From Manihot esculenta (lineage: Eukaryota; Streptophyta; Magnoliopsida; Malpighiales; Euphorbiaceae): DNA of 64,000 nt. A program made the translations under genes and the position numbers. Location of the stretch: the NCBI RefSeq assembly GCF_001659605.2, contig NC_035173.2:9629065-9693064 (forward strand), read 5' to 3'. The notes beneath the pieces are model-generated. The model saw only the letters and a program-made list of their open reading frames with translations, ran no database searches and had not been told where the DNA came from. Shown piece after piece: positions 11,937-22,412 of this stretch; positions within the stretch are counted from its first letter, which is position 1; each line of letters opens with the position of its first letter.

Positions 11937-14900
11937 ATCCTAGATATTTATCATGTCCAACTTGTTAGAAAGATATTCTATTCGAGGCCCATTTAAAGCT
12001 TTGGTGAGTAGATCACCCAGTTGCTCTCCTGTCTTCACATAACTGGTGAAGATTAAATTTTCTTGAATCTTCTCACGGATGAAATGACAATCAACTTCAA
12101 TATGTTTAGTCCATTCATGGTATACTGGATTGGAAGAAATGTGAAGAGCAGCCTGATTATCATACCAAAGTTTCGCGAGTGACGCAACATCCATACCAAC
12201 TTCCTTCAACAGATGATTTATCCATAGAATCTCACAAGTGGATTGAGCCATGGCCCTATATTCTGACTCAGCACTAGATCTAGATACCATATTTTGCTTC
12301 TTACTTTTCCAAGATACTAGGTTTCCTCCAACAAATATACAGTAGCTTGTACTCGACCTTCTATCACTTTTGGATCCCGCCCAATCGGCATCAGAAAAAC
12401 ACTCAAGTGCAGTATGCCTATGATCTCTATAGAGTATACCGAGTCCAGGAGTCCCTTTAAGATAACACAAAATTTGTTCTAGAGAGGCCCAATGTTTCAC
12501 CGTAGGTGCAGATATGAACTGGCTTACAACGCTTACTGCAAAAGCAATATCTGGCCAAGTCATCACTATAAGGTAGTTCACCTTTCCAACCAACCTCCTG
12601 TACCTCTCTAGATCATCATAAAGATCTCCATCTTATTTTGTAAGACATATATTAGGAATCATTGGTGTGCTATATGGTTTAACTCCCATCTTCCCATTTT
12701 CTGCAAGTAAGTAAAGGACATACTTCCTTTAAGACAGGAAAATTCCCTTTTTACTTCTCAAGACTTCAACTCTCAAGAAATACTTAAGCTGACCCAAGTC
12801 TTTGGTATGAAAACTCGCATGCAAGTAGTTTTTGAGAGAAGAGATCCCTATACTATCATTCCCTGTAATTACAATATCATCAACATATACAACAACGAGA
12901 AGAATAATACCAGTATCTGAATTTCTATAGAACACTAAATGGTCACATTTGCTTTTTTTCAATCCAAATTTTTGAACAACTTCACTAAACTTGCCAAACC
13001 ATGCACGGGGACTCTGTTTCAAACCATACAAGGATTTCTTCAAATGGCAGACTTTCCCATACTCCCCCTGAGCAACAAACCCTGGTGGTTGCTCCATATA
13101 CACCTCCTCTTGGAGGTCACCATGTAAAAATGCATTCTTGATATCTAATTGGTGTAAGAGCCAATGCTGAGAAGCACCTAGGGAGATGAACAAGCAAACT
13201 GAGGTCATTCTTGCCACAGGAGAAAAAGTGTCAGAATAGTCAACGCCATAGGTTTGGGCATAACCTTTGGCGACAAGTCAGGCCTTAAGCCTCGCTATGG
13301 AGCCATCTGGATTGACTTTGATGGCAAAAACCCATTTACAGCCCACAACCTTCTTGCCAGAGGGTAAATCAACTAGTTTCCAAGTATGATTTTCATCTAG
13401 AGCCTTGATCTCCTTAAATATTGCCTCGCACCATCCAGAATGAGCCGGGGCCTCTTTAATTGTCTTAGGCAAAGAAATGGAATCTAGAGAGACAATTAAG
13501 GAGGTGGAAGAAGGAGACAGGAGATCATAAGACAAAAAGTTAGTAATAGAATAAATAGATTTACACTGTCGTTTACTTTTATGAAGACTAATGGGGAGAT
13601 CAAGGTCACTCGGTGATGGATCTGATGGCGAAGAAAATTCTGGTGCAGGACATGTATCATCAGGTACTGGTCTCTGAGAGCAAACTTGAACAATTGGCGG
13701 TTCAACAGGAGTCTAAGTATTAGGAGAAATATTACCATCAGATTGTACAGCAGAAGGCATACTCGAAGAGGTCCCACCATCATATATGATTCTATAAATG
13801 AGCCATTCATCAGCATCCTCTTGATCAGGAGAGGTTTGTCCAACAAGATAAAAAGGAACTTATTCAGAAAAGACTACATCTGTTGAGACTAGATACTTGT
13901 TGAGGTCTGGAGAGTAACATTGATACCCCTTCTAAAGGCGAGAATATCCCAAAAAAACGCACTTCAAAGCTTTATGATCAAGTTTAGTCACATGAGGTCT
14001 AACATCCCGAATATAGCAAGTACTACAAACAGTCGTGGTTCGAGAGGAAATAACAACTTCTTAGGAATGAAAAAATTATAAGGAGTATTACCGTTTAGTA
14101 CTGCGGAGGGCATGCGATTAATGAGAAAGCATGCAATAGAGTCAGCATCAGCCCAAAATTGCTTAGGAACTTGCATTTGAAATAACAAAGCTCTAGCAGT
14201 CTCAAGGAGATATCGATTCTTTCTTTCAACTATCCCATTTTGAGCGGGTGTATCAGCACATGACGATTGGTGAAGAATATCCTGTTGAGTCATACAAGCC
14301 TAGAATAATTCTGACATATATTCTTTAGCATTGTCACTCCACAAAATTTTCACAGGAACATTAAATTGAGTCTTAATTTCAGCACAAAAGGCAAAAAAAT
14401 GAGAAAACACTTCTGAACGATACTTCATAAAATAAATCTAAGTCATTCTAGAGCAATCATCCACAAAAGTGATAAAATATCTGAATCTAGTCTTAGATCC
14501 AACCGGACATGGGTCCCAAATATCTGAATGAACTAATTCAAAAGCAGACTCAGCTCGTTTATTAACTCTAGGACTTAAAGAGCTTCGATGATGTTTTGCA
14601 AAATAACATAACTCACATTCCAGTAAAGATACCTCATGAAATTGAGGGCACAACTTCTTCAAAACCGGTAAAGAAGGGTGTCCCAACGAACAATGTGCTT
14701 CAAATGGAGACATGACACTGGAGTAGGCAACAGACTTAGGCACCCATGCATCCAAATGTAGAGACTCCCAGATACATGTCCTTTACCAATAATCTGCTTC
14801 ATCACAAGATCCTGAATTAGACAATAATCAGGAAAAAGGGAAACACAACAATTTAGGTGTTTAATAAGTTTACTCACAGAGATTAAATTAAAGGCAAGAT

Positions 14901-14977
14901 CAGGTAAATTTAGCACAGATGATAGGATAATAGGAGTAGGTTTAACGGTCCCATAATAGAAGGCAAGATTAGGTAAA
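11937..14977 (-). pseudogene. Ty1/copia pol, 5'-truncated and frameshifted
   Basis: Read on the minus strand, the order is typical of copia. A GAG-pre-integrase zinc region (14438-14755, with HCSLGHPSLPVLKKLCP and CELCYFAKH) is followed by the integrase core (HSDIW...FVDDCSR, then NGIVERKNRYLLETAR within 13988-14293), reverse transcriptase (DIKNAFLHGDL, YGLKQSPRAW and the catalytic YVDDIVITG within 12729-13217) and copia-type RNase H (SDADWAGSKSDRRSSTSYC and SRSSAESEYRAMA within 11940-12593). The pieces lie in different frames with stops between them. Gag, most of protease and the 5' LTR are absent. The fragment breaks off near 14977 against copy B of the dispersed segment. It cannot make a functional polyprotein. 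Confidence 0.9.
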
Positions 14978-15693
14978 CTCAAATCAAATTTCTTAAAATG
15001 CTTATTGATTTTTATCTTGATTCACAAAATTTTTTCTTAGTATTAGTAATAAATCAAATCATTTAAATTAACACAATGGAGCTGAAAAGGATTTAATAAA
15101 ATAATAGATATTTGCATTATTTAGAAAATTTTTAAAAAAAGTAAAAAAAAGAGTAATATAGGTTCAAGTTATACCAAATGTCACATATTATATTTTAGTT
15201 TCACATATATAATTCTATATCTATGATTTCTATATATAACTCATTATATTACAGTACAATGCACATACTACTTATTTGTTATTTTAACAATATTTTTTTT
15301 AATATTTTGAATTTTAAAACTTTACCATAAATTTTTAGGTCCAGCTTTCACACTTATATATGGACATATAATTTATAATTCTATATCTATGATTTCTGTC
15401 GCTATAGGATTTTCCTCACAAAATTTATTACAAGGAAATTTGTATATTCCTCAATTTTTTTAGAAATTTGAGCTTTTGCGACGAAAATATTTCCATCACA
15501 AAAGGAATTTATTCCATTGCAAAATTTGTTACAAAAAAAATTATATCTCACTCAATTTAATATAAATCTAGGCATCTGCGACGAAATAATTATCGTCACT
15601 AAAGGATTTTATTCCGTCACAAAATGCTTATACAACATATATGCGATGGACGTAATCCCATGTTTGGTACCCTTGTTGCAAACTTTTTGCGAC
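14978..15693. repeat. Dispersed AT-rich segment, copy B, left part
   Basis: It aligns with 7655-8031 plus 9450-9475 and then, across an apparent deletion, with about 11085-11400. It therefore joins sequences that are about 1.6 kb apart in copy A (solo LTR excluded). It preserves an uninterrupted version of the target of the solo LTR at 8032. It is cut at 15693 by another LTR insertion and resumes at 21757 with TCGACATTTGCAGGTCGC... Confidence 0.6.
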
Positions 15694-16076
15694 TGACTGT
15701 GCGGTTGTCAAGGCCGGTCAAAAGTAATCTTTTGGTTATCCACAATTTTACAACTGTAGATAGTGGTAAAGGGATTGAATTCACAGGGAATTGATACTTT
15801 CCTATTTTTCTATCAATAACCAAGTAAAGAAATTGAAAATAAAAATAAAAATAAAAAGGGGGTTTTGAAGTTTGATGAATAAAACTAGAATTAAAAGTAA
15901 TAAAGTAAAGCAAATAATAAAGTAAAGAAGTTTCAATAATGAGAAAAGTATAGTTGAAGCGTTGGATCCATTTCAGTTGTTGGGATTGATCATTGACACT
16001 TAGATTATTTTATTTGACTCAATAAATTAATTATGGGAGTTGAAGACGCTTCTCACCACCATATCCCTCCTTAAGT

Positions 16077-18909
16077 ATAGAGTTCGAGATAGAATTGATG
16101 CTTGGAACCCGACCGATCTCTATCCCTCCCTACAGGATGGCTCCAGCAGAATTGAAGGAGCTTAAGGAGCAGTTGCAAGAGCTGGTAGACAAGGGCTTCA
16201 TCCGACTGAGTACCTCACCTTGGGGTGCTCCAGTTTTGTTTGTGAGGAAGAAGGATGGATCCCTCAGACTTTGTATCGACTACAGGCAGTTGAACAAAGT
16301 CACTACCAAGAATAAGTACCCATTGCCAAGGATCGATGATCTATTCGACCAGCTAGCAGGAGCGGGTTGTTTCTCCAAAATAGATCTGAGGTCCGGGTAT
16401 CATCAACTAAGGATCAGAGAGGAAGATGTGCCAAAAACGGCTTTCAGGACCAGATATGGGCATTTTGAGTTCCTTGTGATGCCGTTCGGGTTAACCAACG
16501 CCCCTGCAGCATTCATGGACCTCATGAACAGAGTGTTTAGCCAGTACTTGGATCACTTTGTTATTGTCTTCATAGATGATATCTTAGTGTATTCCAGGAA
16601 TGCAGAGGAGCATGCCTATCATCTGAGGTTGGTTCTGCAGACCTTGAGGGAACATGGCTTGTATGCCAAGTTCTCCAAGTGTGAGTTCTGTCTGAGGAGC
16701 ATTTCATTCTTGGGGCATGTTGTATCGGGAAATGGAATTGAGGTGGACTCCAAGAAGGTAGAAGCTGTGGCTAACTGGCCTAGACCCACTTCAGTGACTG
16801 AGATCAGAAATTTCTTGGGTTTGGCAGGTTACTACAGGAGGTTTGTTCAGGACTTCTCGAAAATAGCAGCTCCTCTGACCAGATTAACCAGGAAAAATCA
16901 GAAGTTTGTATGGACTGACCAGTACGAAGAGAGTTTTGAAGAGCTTAAAAAGAGGTTAACGTCAGCACCAGTGTTAGCTTTGCCAGCTAGCAATGAGGAT
17001 TTCACAGTTTTCTGTGATGCATCCCGAGTGGGATTGGGTTGTGTGTTAATGCAGAATGAAAGGGTGATTGCTTATGCTTCAAGACAGCTGAAGAAGCATG
17101 AGTTGAATTACCCCACACATGACCTGAAAATGGCAGCAGTAATCTTTGCACTCAAGATGTGGAGGCACTACCTCTATGGGGTTAAATGTGAGATCTTCAC
17201 GGATCATAAAAGCCTGCAGTACATCTTGAGTCAAAGAGATTTGAACTTGAGACAGAGAAGATGGGTAGAGCTGCTGAGTGACTATGATTGCAAGATTCAG
17301 TACCATCCGGGTAAGGCGAATGTTGTGGCAGACGCCCTAAGCCGGAAGTCACTAGGCAGTCTATCCCACATCACGGCTGAGAGGAGATCAGTGGTGAAGG
17401 AGTTTTACAAGCTCATTGATGAAGGTCTACAGTTGGAGTTGTCTGGTACAGGTGCTTTAATTGCCCAGATGAGAGTGGCACTCGTGTTTCTAGAGCAGGT
17501 GGCTCAGAAACAGCATGAGAACCCAGAGTTAGTGAAGATTGCCAGGACTGTTCAGTCAGGCAAGGATAGTGAGTTCAGATTTAACAGCAAGGGGATCCTC
17601 CACTATGGGAGCAGACTTTGTGTACCAGATGACATAGGGCTGAAGGGAGACATTATGAGAAAGGCTTATAATGCAAGATACAGCGTTCACCCCAGAGCCA
17701 CCAAGATGTATCAAGATCTGAAGAAAGTTTATTGGTGGCCAGCTATGAAGAGAGAAGTGGCACAGTTTGTGTCAGCCTACGAAGTGTGTCAGAGGGTGAA
17801 GTTGGAACATCAGAAGCCGGCTGGAATGCTTAACCCGCTACCTATTCCAGAGTGAAAATGAGAATATAGCTATAGACTTCGTGGTGGGGTTACCGGCGGC
17901 GTCCAACAGATTGGACTCCATATGGGTGATTGTGGACAGACTCACCAAATCTGCTCACTTCATCCCTGTCAGGAGTGGCTATTCTGTGGATAAGTTGGCG
18001 CAGGTGTATGTTGATGAGATCGTCAGGCTACATGGGGTTCCTGTTTCAATAGTGTCTGATAGAGGACCCCAGTTCACCTCCAGGTTTTGGCGGAGTCTGC
18101 AGAATGCCATGGGTACCAGGTTGGATTTCAGTACTGCCTTCCATCCACAGACAGATGGACAGTCAAAGAGGACCATCCAGACCATAGAAGATATGCTCAG
18201 AATGTGTGTGCTGGACTTTGGTGGTTCTTGGAGGCAGCATCTACCTTTGGTGGAGTTTGCCTACAATAACAGCCATCATGCTAGCATCGGGATGGCTCCA
18301 TATGAAGCTTTATATGGAAGGAAGTGCAGGTCACCTGTTTACTGGGAGGAAGTTGGAGAGAAGGCCTTGGCAGGGCCTGAGCTAGTAGAGATCATCAGCA
18401 GGGTGGTACCCATGATCAGAGAGAGGATCAAGACTGCTGCAAGCAGGCAGAAGAGTTATGCAGACATCCGCAGAAGGCAAGTAGAGTTTCAAGAGGGAGA
18501 TCTGGTATTGCTTAAAGTGTCTCCTATGAAAGGAGTGGTTTGTTTTGGGAAGAAAGGTAAACTAGCCCCACGATACATCGGACCCTTTGAAGTCTTGCAA
18601 AAGATTGGGAATGTGTCGTACAAGCTGGATTTACCTGCCTCAATGAAAAGAATCCATCCGGTTTTCTATGTTTCCATGTTGAGGAAGTTTGTGTCAGATC
18701 CGAGCAAGGTTCTTAGTGAGCCTAATGTAGAGATCCAAGAAGATCTCACCTATGTTGAGCAGCCAGTACGGATCATAGACACCCAGATCAGGAAGTTGAG
18801 GAACAAGGAAATCCCGATGGTGAAAGTCCTTTGGAACCACCACAATATGGAGGAATGCACCTGGGAGACACGGGAGTCCATGCTCCAGCAGTACCCTTAT
18901 CTTTTCTAA
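16077..18909 (+). pseudogene. Tekay-type pol (RT, RNase H, integrase, chromodomain), 5'-truncated
   Basis: Homology to the intact gag-pol frames starts abruptly at ATAGAGTTCGAG, between protease and RT, so gag and protease are missing. From 16095 an open stretch of 586 codons covers RT (FIDDILVYS), RNase H ([18 protein letters not shown]) and the integrase zinc region ([19 protein letters not shown], with the cysteine pair decayed to YEVC). Near 17853 two tryptophan codons became TGA and two bases were lost, breaking the frame. From 17881 a second open stretch of 342 codons encodes the rest of the integrase ([24 protein letters not shown]) and the C-terminal chromodomain ending in [22 protein letters not shown] is changed to CEFC at the end of RT. 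It is non-functional. Confidence 0.9.
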
Positions 18910-18971
18910 GGTTAGTTTCTTATGTGTTTTATGTGTATGATGTGATGAATTCTATGCATGTGCTAGTTGAG

Positions 18972-18993
18972 GAACATTCGGGGACGAATGTTC
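18972..18993 (+). promoter_or_regulatory. Conserved hairpin just before the polypurine tract
   Basis: Arms GAACATTCG (18972-18980) and CGAATGTTC (18985-18993) are perfectly complementary around a four-base loop, GGGA. The same hairpin precedes the polypurine tract in E1, E2 and E3, where only the first loop base varies. Confidence 0.8.
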
Positions 18994-18995
18994 TT

Positions 18996-19008
18996 AAGGG
19001 GGGGAGAA
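18996..19008 (+). other. Polypurine tract
   Basis: AAGGGGGGGAGAA lies directly before the LTR start TGTAATACCCGG. It is the expected plus-strand primer for reverse transcription. Confidence 0.85.
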
Positions 19009-21278
19009 TGTAATACCCGGCTAGACTCCGGTATCGGGATTCCTACCATCCGGTGGAATCTCGGGTGTCGGAGGTCTCTAGAAGGGTAAAATCATATTTT
19101 TATAAAATGTTTTAATGTATTTTATGTTTTTAAGCTAAAAGGAAAATGAGTTTTTTTGCATGAAAATAGCCTTGGAGGAAGGCCTAGGTTCGGCCGCCGA
19201 ACCTCAAGTTCGGCCACCGAACATGCATGCATTTCGGGTGTGCCTTAGGCCCCCGAAGGCATAAGTGAGGGAAGTCCAGGTTCGGCTGCCAAACATGGCA
19301 TGCATGCGGAGGCACGTTCGGCCCCCGAATGTGGCCTGGCCAGCCACCTATAAAAGGGTCCCTTAGCCGAAAACGGGCGAGCTTTTCTCCCCATTGTCGG
19401 CCAAGGTGAGCTCTCCACCATCCCTCACCGATTTTGAGTTCCTTCCTTCAGATCTTTCAAGATTTTCACAAGTTTTCGCTTTGTTTTGAAGTTTTGAGCA
19501 TTTGAGCAAGTTTTGGAGCTTGGAGGTTTAAGGAACTCTCTCTCTCCCATCTCCGAGCTAGGGTCGTTTTCCTCTCGATCTTCAAGAGGTAAGGGCCGAT
19601 CTTGAGCTCACTTTGTGTTTCAAACAAGTTTTTTGAAGATCTTTGGGGTAGAATGCATGTTTAGCTTATGGTTAGGTTTATGGGTTTATGTTATGTTTTT
19701 GAACAATGTGGATGTTTGATGTGTTGTAAATGGGGTTTAAGATAGTTTGAAACCCTTAGGAGCTTGTATGCTTGTGTATGTGTGTTGTAGAATAGGTTTT
19801 ATGCATGGTTGAATGAAATGGGAGGCAAATGTGCATTAGGAGCCGAGTTTCTGCCCTTTTGACAGAAACCAGGTTCGGCAGCCGAAGGACTTTCGGCCGC
19901 CGAACCTGCCTAGGAGGCAAGCCTTTCGGCTGCCGAAGCCTGCCCCCGAAAGAGGACTTTCGTCTCTGGAGGGCAGATTCGACCGCCGAAAGTGCCGCCG
20001 AACATGCATGAGTTTCGTCTCTGTCTGGAAGTTTCGGCCGCCGAAGGTGCCGCCGAACCTGCCTGACTTTCGGCTCTGGAGGGACTTTCGGCCGCCGAAC
20101 CTGCCGCCGAAAGTGCCCTGTTCATCCTTCCTTTGCATGTTTTGCATGATTGTTTTGAGGTGTTTTAGGAGGGTTTTGGGGGATGTTTTTAGAGTTATGT
20201 TCTAGTATGTTGGTCCCTCATTTGAGTCCACCTGTGTAGGTTCGGACCCGAGGAACCGAGGACCCCAGCAGTGAGTCAGCTGCTTCAGTCTTTGTCAGAG
20301 CTAGCTGAGGTGAGTAGAATAAACCTTTACGTTTTAAAGTGAATAAATTATAAAGTTTTGAGCATGTTCATGCATTATGAATGCCATGTGATGATTTTAG
20401 ATTGTTTGCATTAGAATTCACGAATATATTGCTTTGCACTCTATGATGTTGATGTGGATTGGTTATTGGATGATCCTTTAGTCCTCATATGATATGATGG
20501 TACGGCATGATACGGTATGGAAGTCCAGGTTGACCCATTCTACGTCCCTGACACTATGTAAGAGAAAGTCCAGGTTGACCCATTCTACGTCCCTAGCACA
20601 TTGGAATGTTATGATATGTTATGTTAAGAGAAAGACCGGTTGACCCATTCTACGTCCCGGCACTTTGGAATGTAGAGGACTATAGGTGACAATACCATCC
20701 GTGATGTGATTTGGCTGTGATGTGTTGCATTCCATTATGGCATATGATTCAAATGTTTTTTATTATTCTGCTCACTGGGCTCTAGTAGCTCACCCCTTTC
20801 CCTAATCCCCCAGGGTTGCAGGTACAGGCTAGACAGAGAAGTCAAGAAGAGTAAAGTCATGCTTTTGTAATAGATAGAAAATCGACATGATAAATTGTAA
20901 AATGATGTAAAGTTATGATTAGTTATGTTATGTAAAAATGATATTAAGGATTAGAGGTTGTGCTTGACCCTATGTGTATGATGATCCCTTTTGAATACAT
21001 GATTTATGTTTTATGATGTTTATGCTCTACCAAGCTTGTGTATGATGAGAGGCCCCATTGGAGCATTTGATGAGAGCTCCAGTGTGGGGTTTATGTTTAT
21101 GAGTATGCACAGGTTGGGCTTGGTAAAAGAAAAGTTTAAATTTTTTTGTGTATGTTGTTAATCATGTATGGGATTACACAGGTTTACAGGATGTATGTCA
21201 GGCTTGCTACGGGTCCCGACGGCCTTAAGCCGATCTGGATCCTAGCGTCGGTAGCGGTCCAATTTTCGGGTCGTTACA
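19009..21278 (+). repeat. 3' LTR of the truncated Tekay element
   Basis: This 2270-bp LTR runs from TGTAATACCCGG to GGGTCGTTACA. It carries TTCGGCCGCCGAA-type palindromes at 19187-19330 and 19868-20122, a TATA box at 19349, splice-like sites (GAG/GTAAGG at 19589, GTGTAG ending 20239, GAG/GTGAGT at 20310, TTGCAG ending 20821) and direct repeats containing TTGACCCATTCTACGTCCC at about 20530-20665. The 5' partner LTR is absent because the element is truncated. ATAG occurs at both junctions (16077-16080 and 21279-21282). Confidence 0.9.
19349..19356 (+). promoter_or_regulatory. Predicted LTR TATA box
   Basis: TATAAAAG lies just downstream of a palindrome cluster. Equivalent boxes occur at 22688 (TATAAGAG), 33258, 57785 and 61996 in the other Tekay LTRs. 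In E2 the same position reads CTACAACAG on the element strand, so its box has decayed or moved. Confidence 0.7.
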
Positions 21279-21756
21279 ATAGACTTCTGAAAGTTTGAAA
21301 TTCTGGATTCCCACCTTTTTGATGTTTTCTACTGCAAAATCTGTTAGCCAGGCTGTTTGGACAAACAGCTGGTCAAACAATCAGCTCTATGCTGTTTATC
21401 ATTTTGTCTCTACTCTGCGGGATTTTGTTTGCCCAGATGTTTAGGCAAACAGCTGGGCAAACATCAAGTCTGCACTACTCTTTATCCTTCTCAATTTTCT
21501 ATTATAGCTTGGTTTGGGTTGTTGTTTGGATAAACAGGTCTTGGCACACCAGCTTGATTTCTTGGATTTCTCTTCCATTCTCTTTGGGCAGCTTCCTTAA
21601 CCATTTCTTGAGGGTTTAAGGTTATTTTTCACCATTTTATCATTTTACACATTTTTCTGCAAAACAAGATTAAAACCATAAAATTAGGTAGAAAATGTGT
21701 AATTTAACATTAATAATAATATGAAAAGTGGGCCTAATTTTGGTTTGATCAGCGAT

Positions 21757-22126
21757 CGACATTTGCAGGTCGCTACTCTAGCGATAGACTTGCTAACGGT
21801 ATCTCTGAATCAATAACGGAATTTTGCTGTCACTTAATAACTTGCATAAATATTTTGTTACTATTAAGTATCACTCAAGCTCTCATTAAGCATGAAAATC
21901 CATCAGTATTAGTACTTTATTAAATTTATTTTTACAAGATTTATCATTATTTTAATAGCTTAGAAAGAGCCTTTTATTGTATACAAAAAAAAAAGAGAGA
22001 CAAAAAGCTATAAATTATCTTATTGCAAGATAGTATTGTTTACACACATCAATCATATAATATTATGTACTTAACAACCAACAGTAAGCAATAATTACTT
22101 TGAACTATTGTATTTATTTTTCTATT
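21757..22126. repeat. Dispersed segment copy B, right part
   Basis: This continues copy B after the LTR insertion and matches 11390-11743 closely by eye (GTCGCTACTCTAGCGA, CTTGCATAAATATTTTGTTAC, AAGCTATAAATTATCTTATTGCAAGAT). It reads through the point where the copia LTR interrupts copy A. Confidence 0.6.
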
Positions 22127-22412
22127 TAGACTCTGCATTAATTTTAGGATCACATATCATATTGGATCATCTCATGCAAATTCAATTTTTATACTTTTAC
22201 ATCTTATACAAGAATTAATTTTCTAGATAAGCTTTAACAGGTTCTATCACCTATAAAAGAGGCACAACTCTAAAGTAATAGTATGCTTCATATATCGAAA
22301 GACTCTTCTCCAAATTCAAGTGACCTATTGTACCCTTAGGCGAAATAAGAGTGTTCCTACGCAACGTAAGAGTACCCTTTCAGGCAACAATTGCTCACTC
22401 AGACGCCGTAAG
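22127..22412. other. Part of an old repeat with GACGTAAGAG-type motifs
   Basis: From 22325 the sequence shows degenerate repeats of TAGGCGAAATAAGAG / CGCAACGTAAGAG / CCTTTCAGGCAACAATTGCTCAC, the same pattern as 31561-31770. The Tekay LTR at 22413 and everything up to about 31555 therefore interrupt one block. No coding capacity is seen. TATAAAAGAGG near 22253 is TATA-like but unassigned. Confidence 0.5.

Larger units (their letters stand above)
15694..21751 (-). mobile_element. LTR of a divergent OTA-like subfamily, minus strand, split by a Tekay fragment
   Basis: The outer ends are TGACTGTGCGGTTGTC at 15694 and GTTTGATCA at 21751. They correspond on the minus strand to the TGATCA start and GACAACCGC...CA end of the OTA LTRs. 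The flanks are GCGAC (15689-15693) and GCGAT (21752-21756), a 5-bp duplication with one change, and copy A shows the joined target. The LTR itself is about 15694-16076 plus 21279-21751. Its right part holds palindromic GCTGTTTGGACAAACAGC and TTTGCCCAGATG...GGCAAAC motifs, a variant of the family's TTTGCCCAAA palindromes. No internal region is visible, so it was probably a solo LTR before the Tekay sequence arrived. Confidence 0.7.

Noticed and set aside
17979..18185. Antisense open stretches within pol (also at 37133-37537, 40100-40675, 48179-48514, 55729-56166)
   Set aside because: They mirror the codon pattern of the sense pol frame and have no independent motifs.
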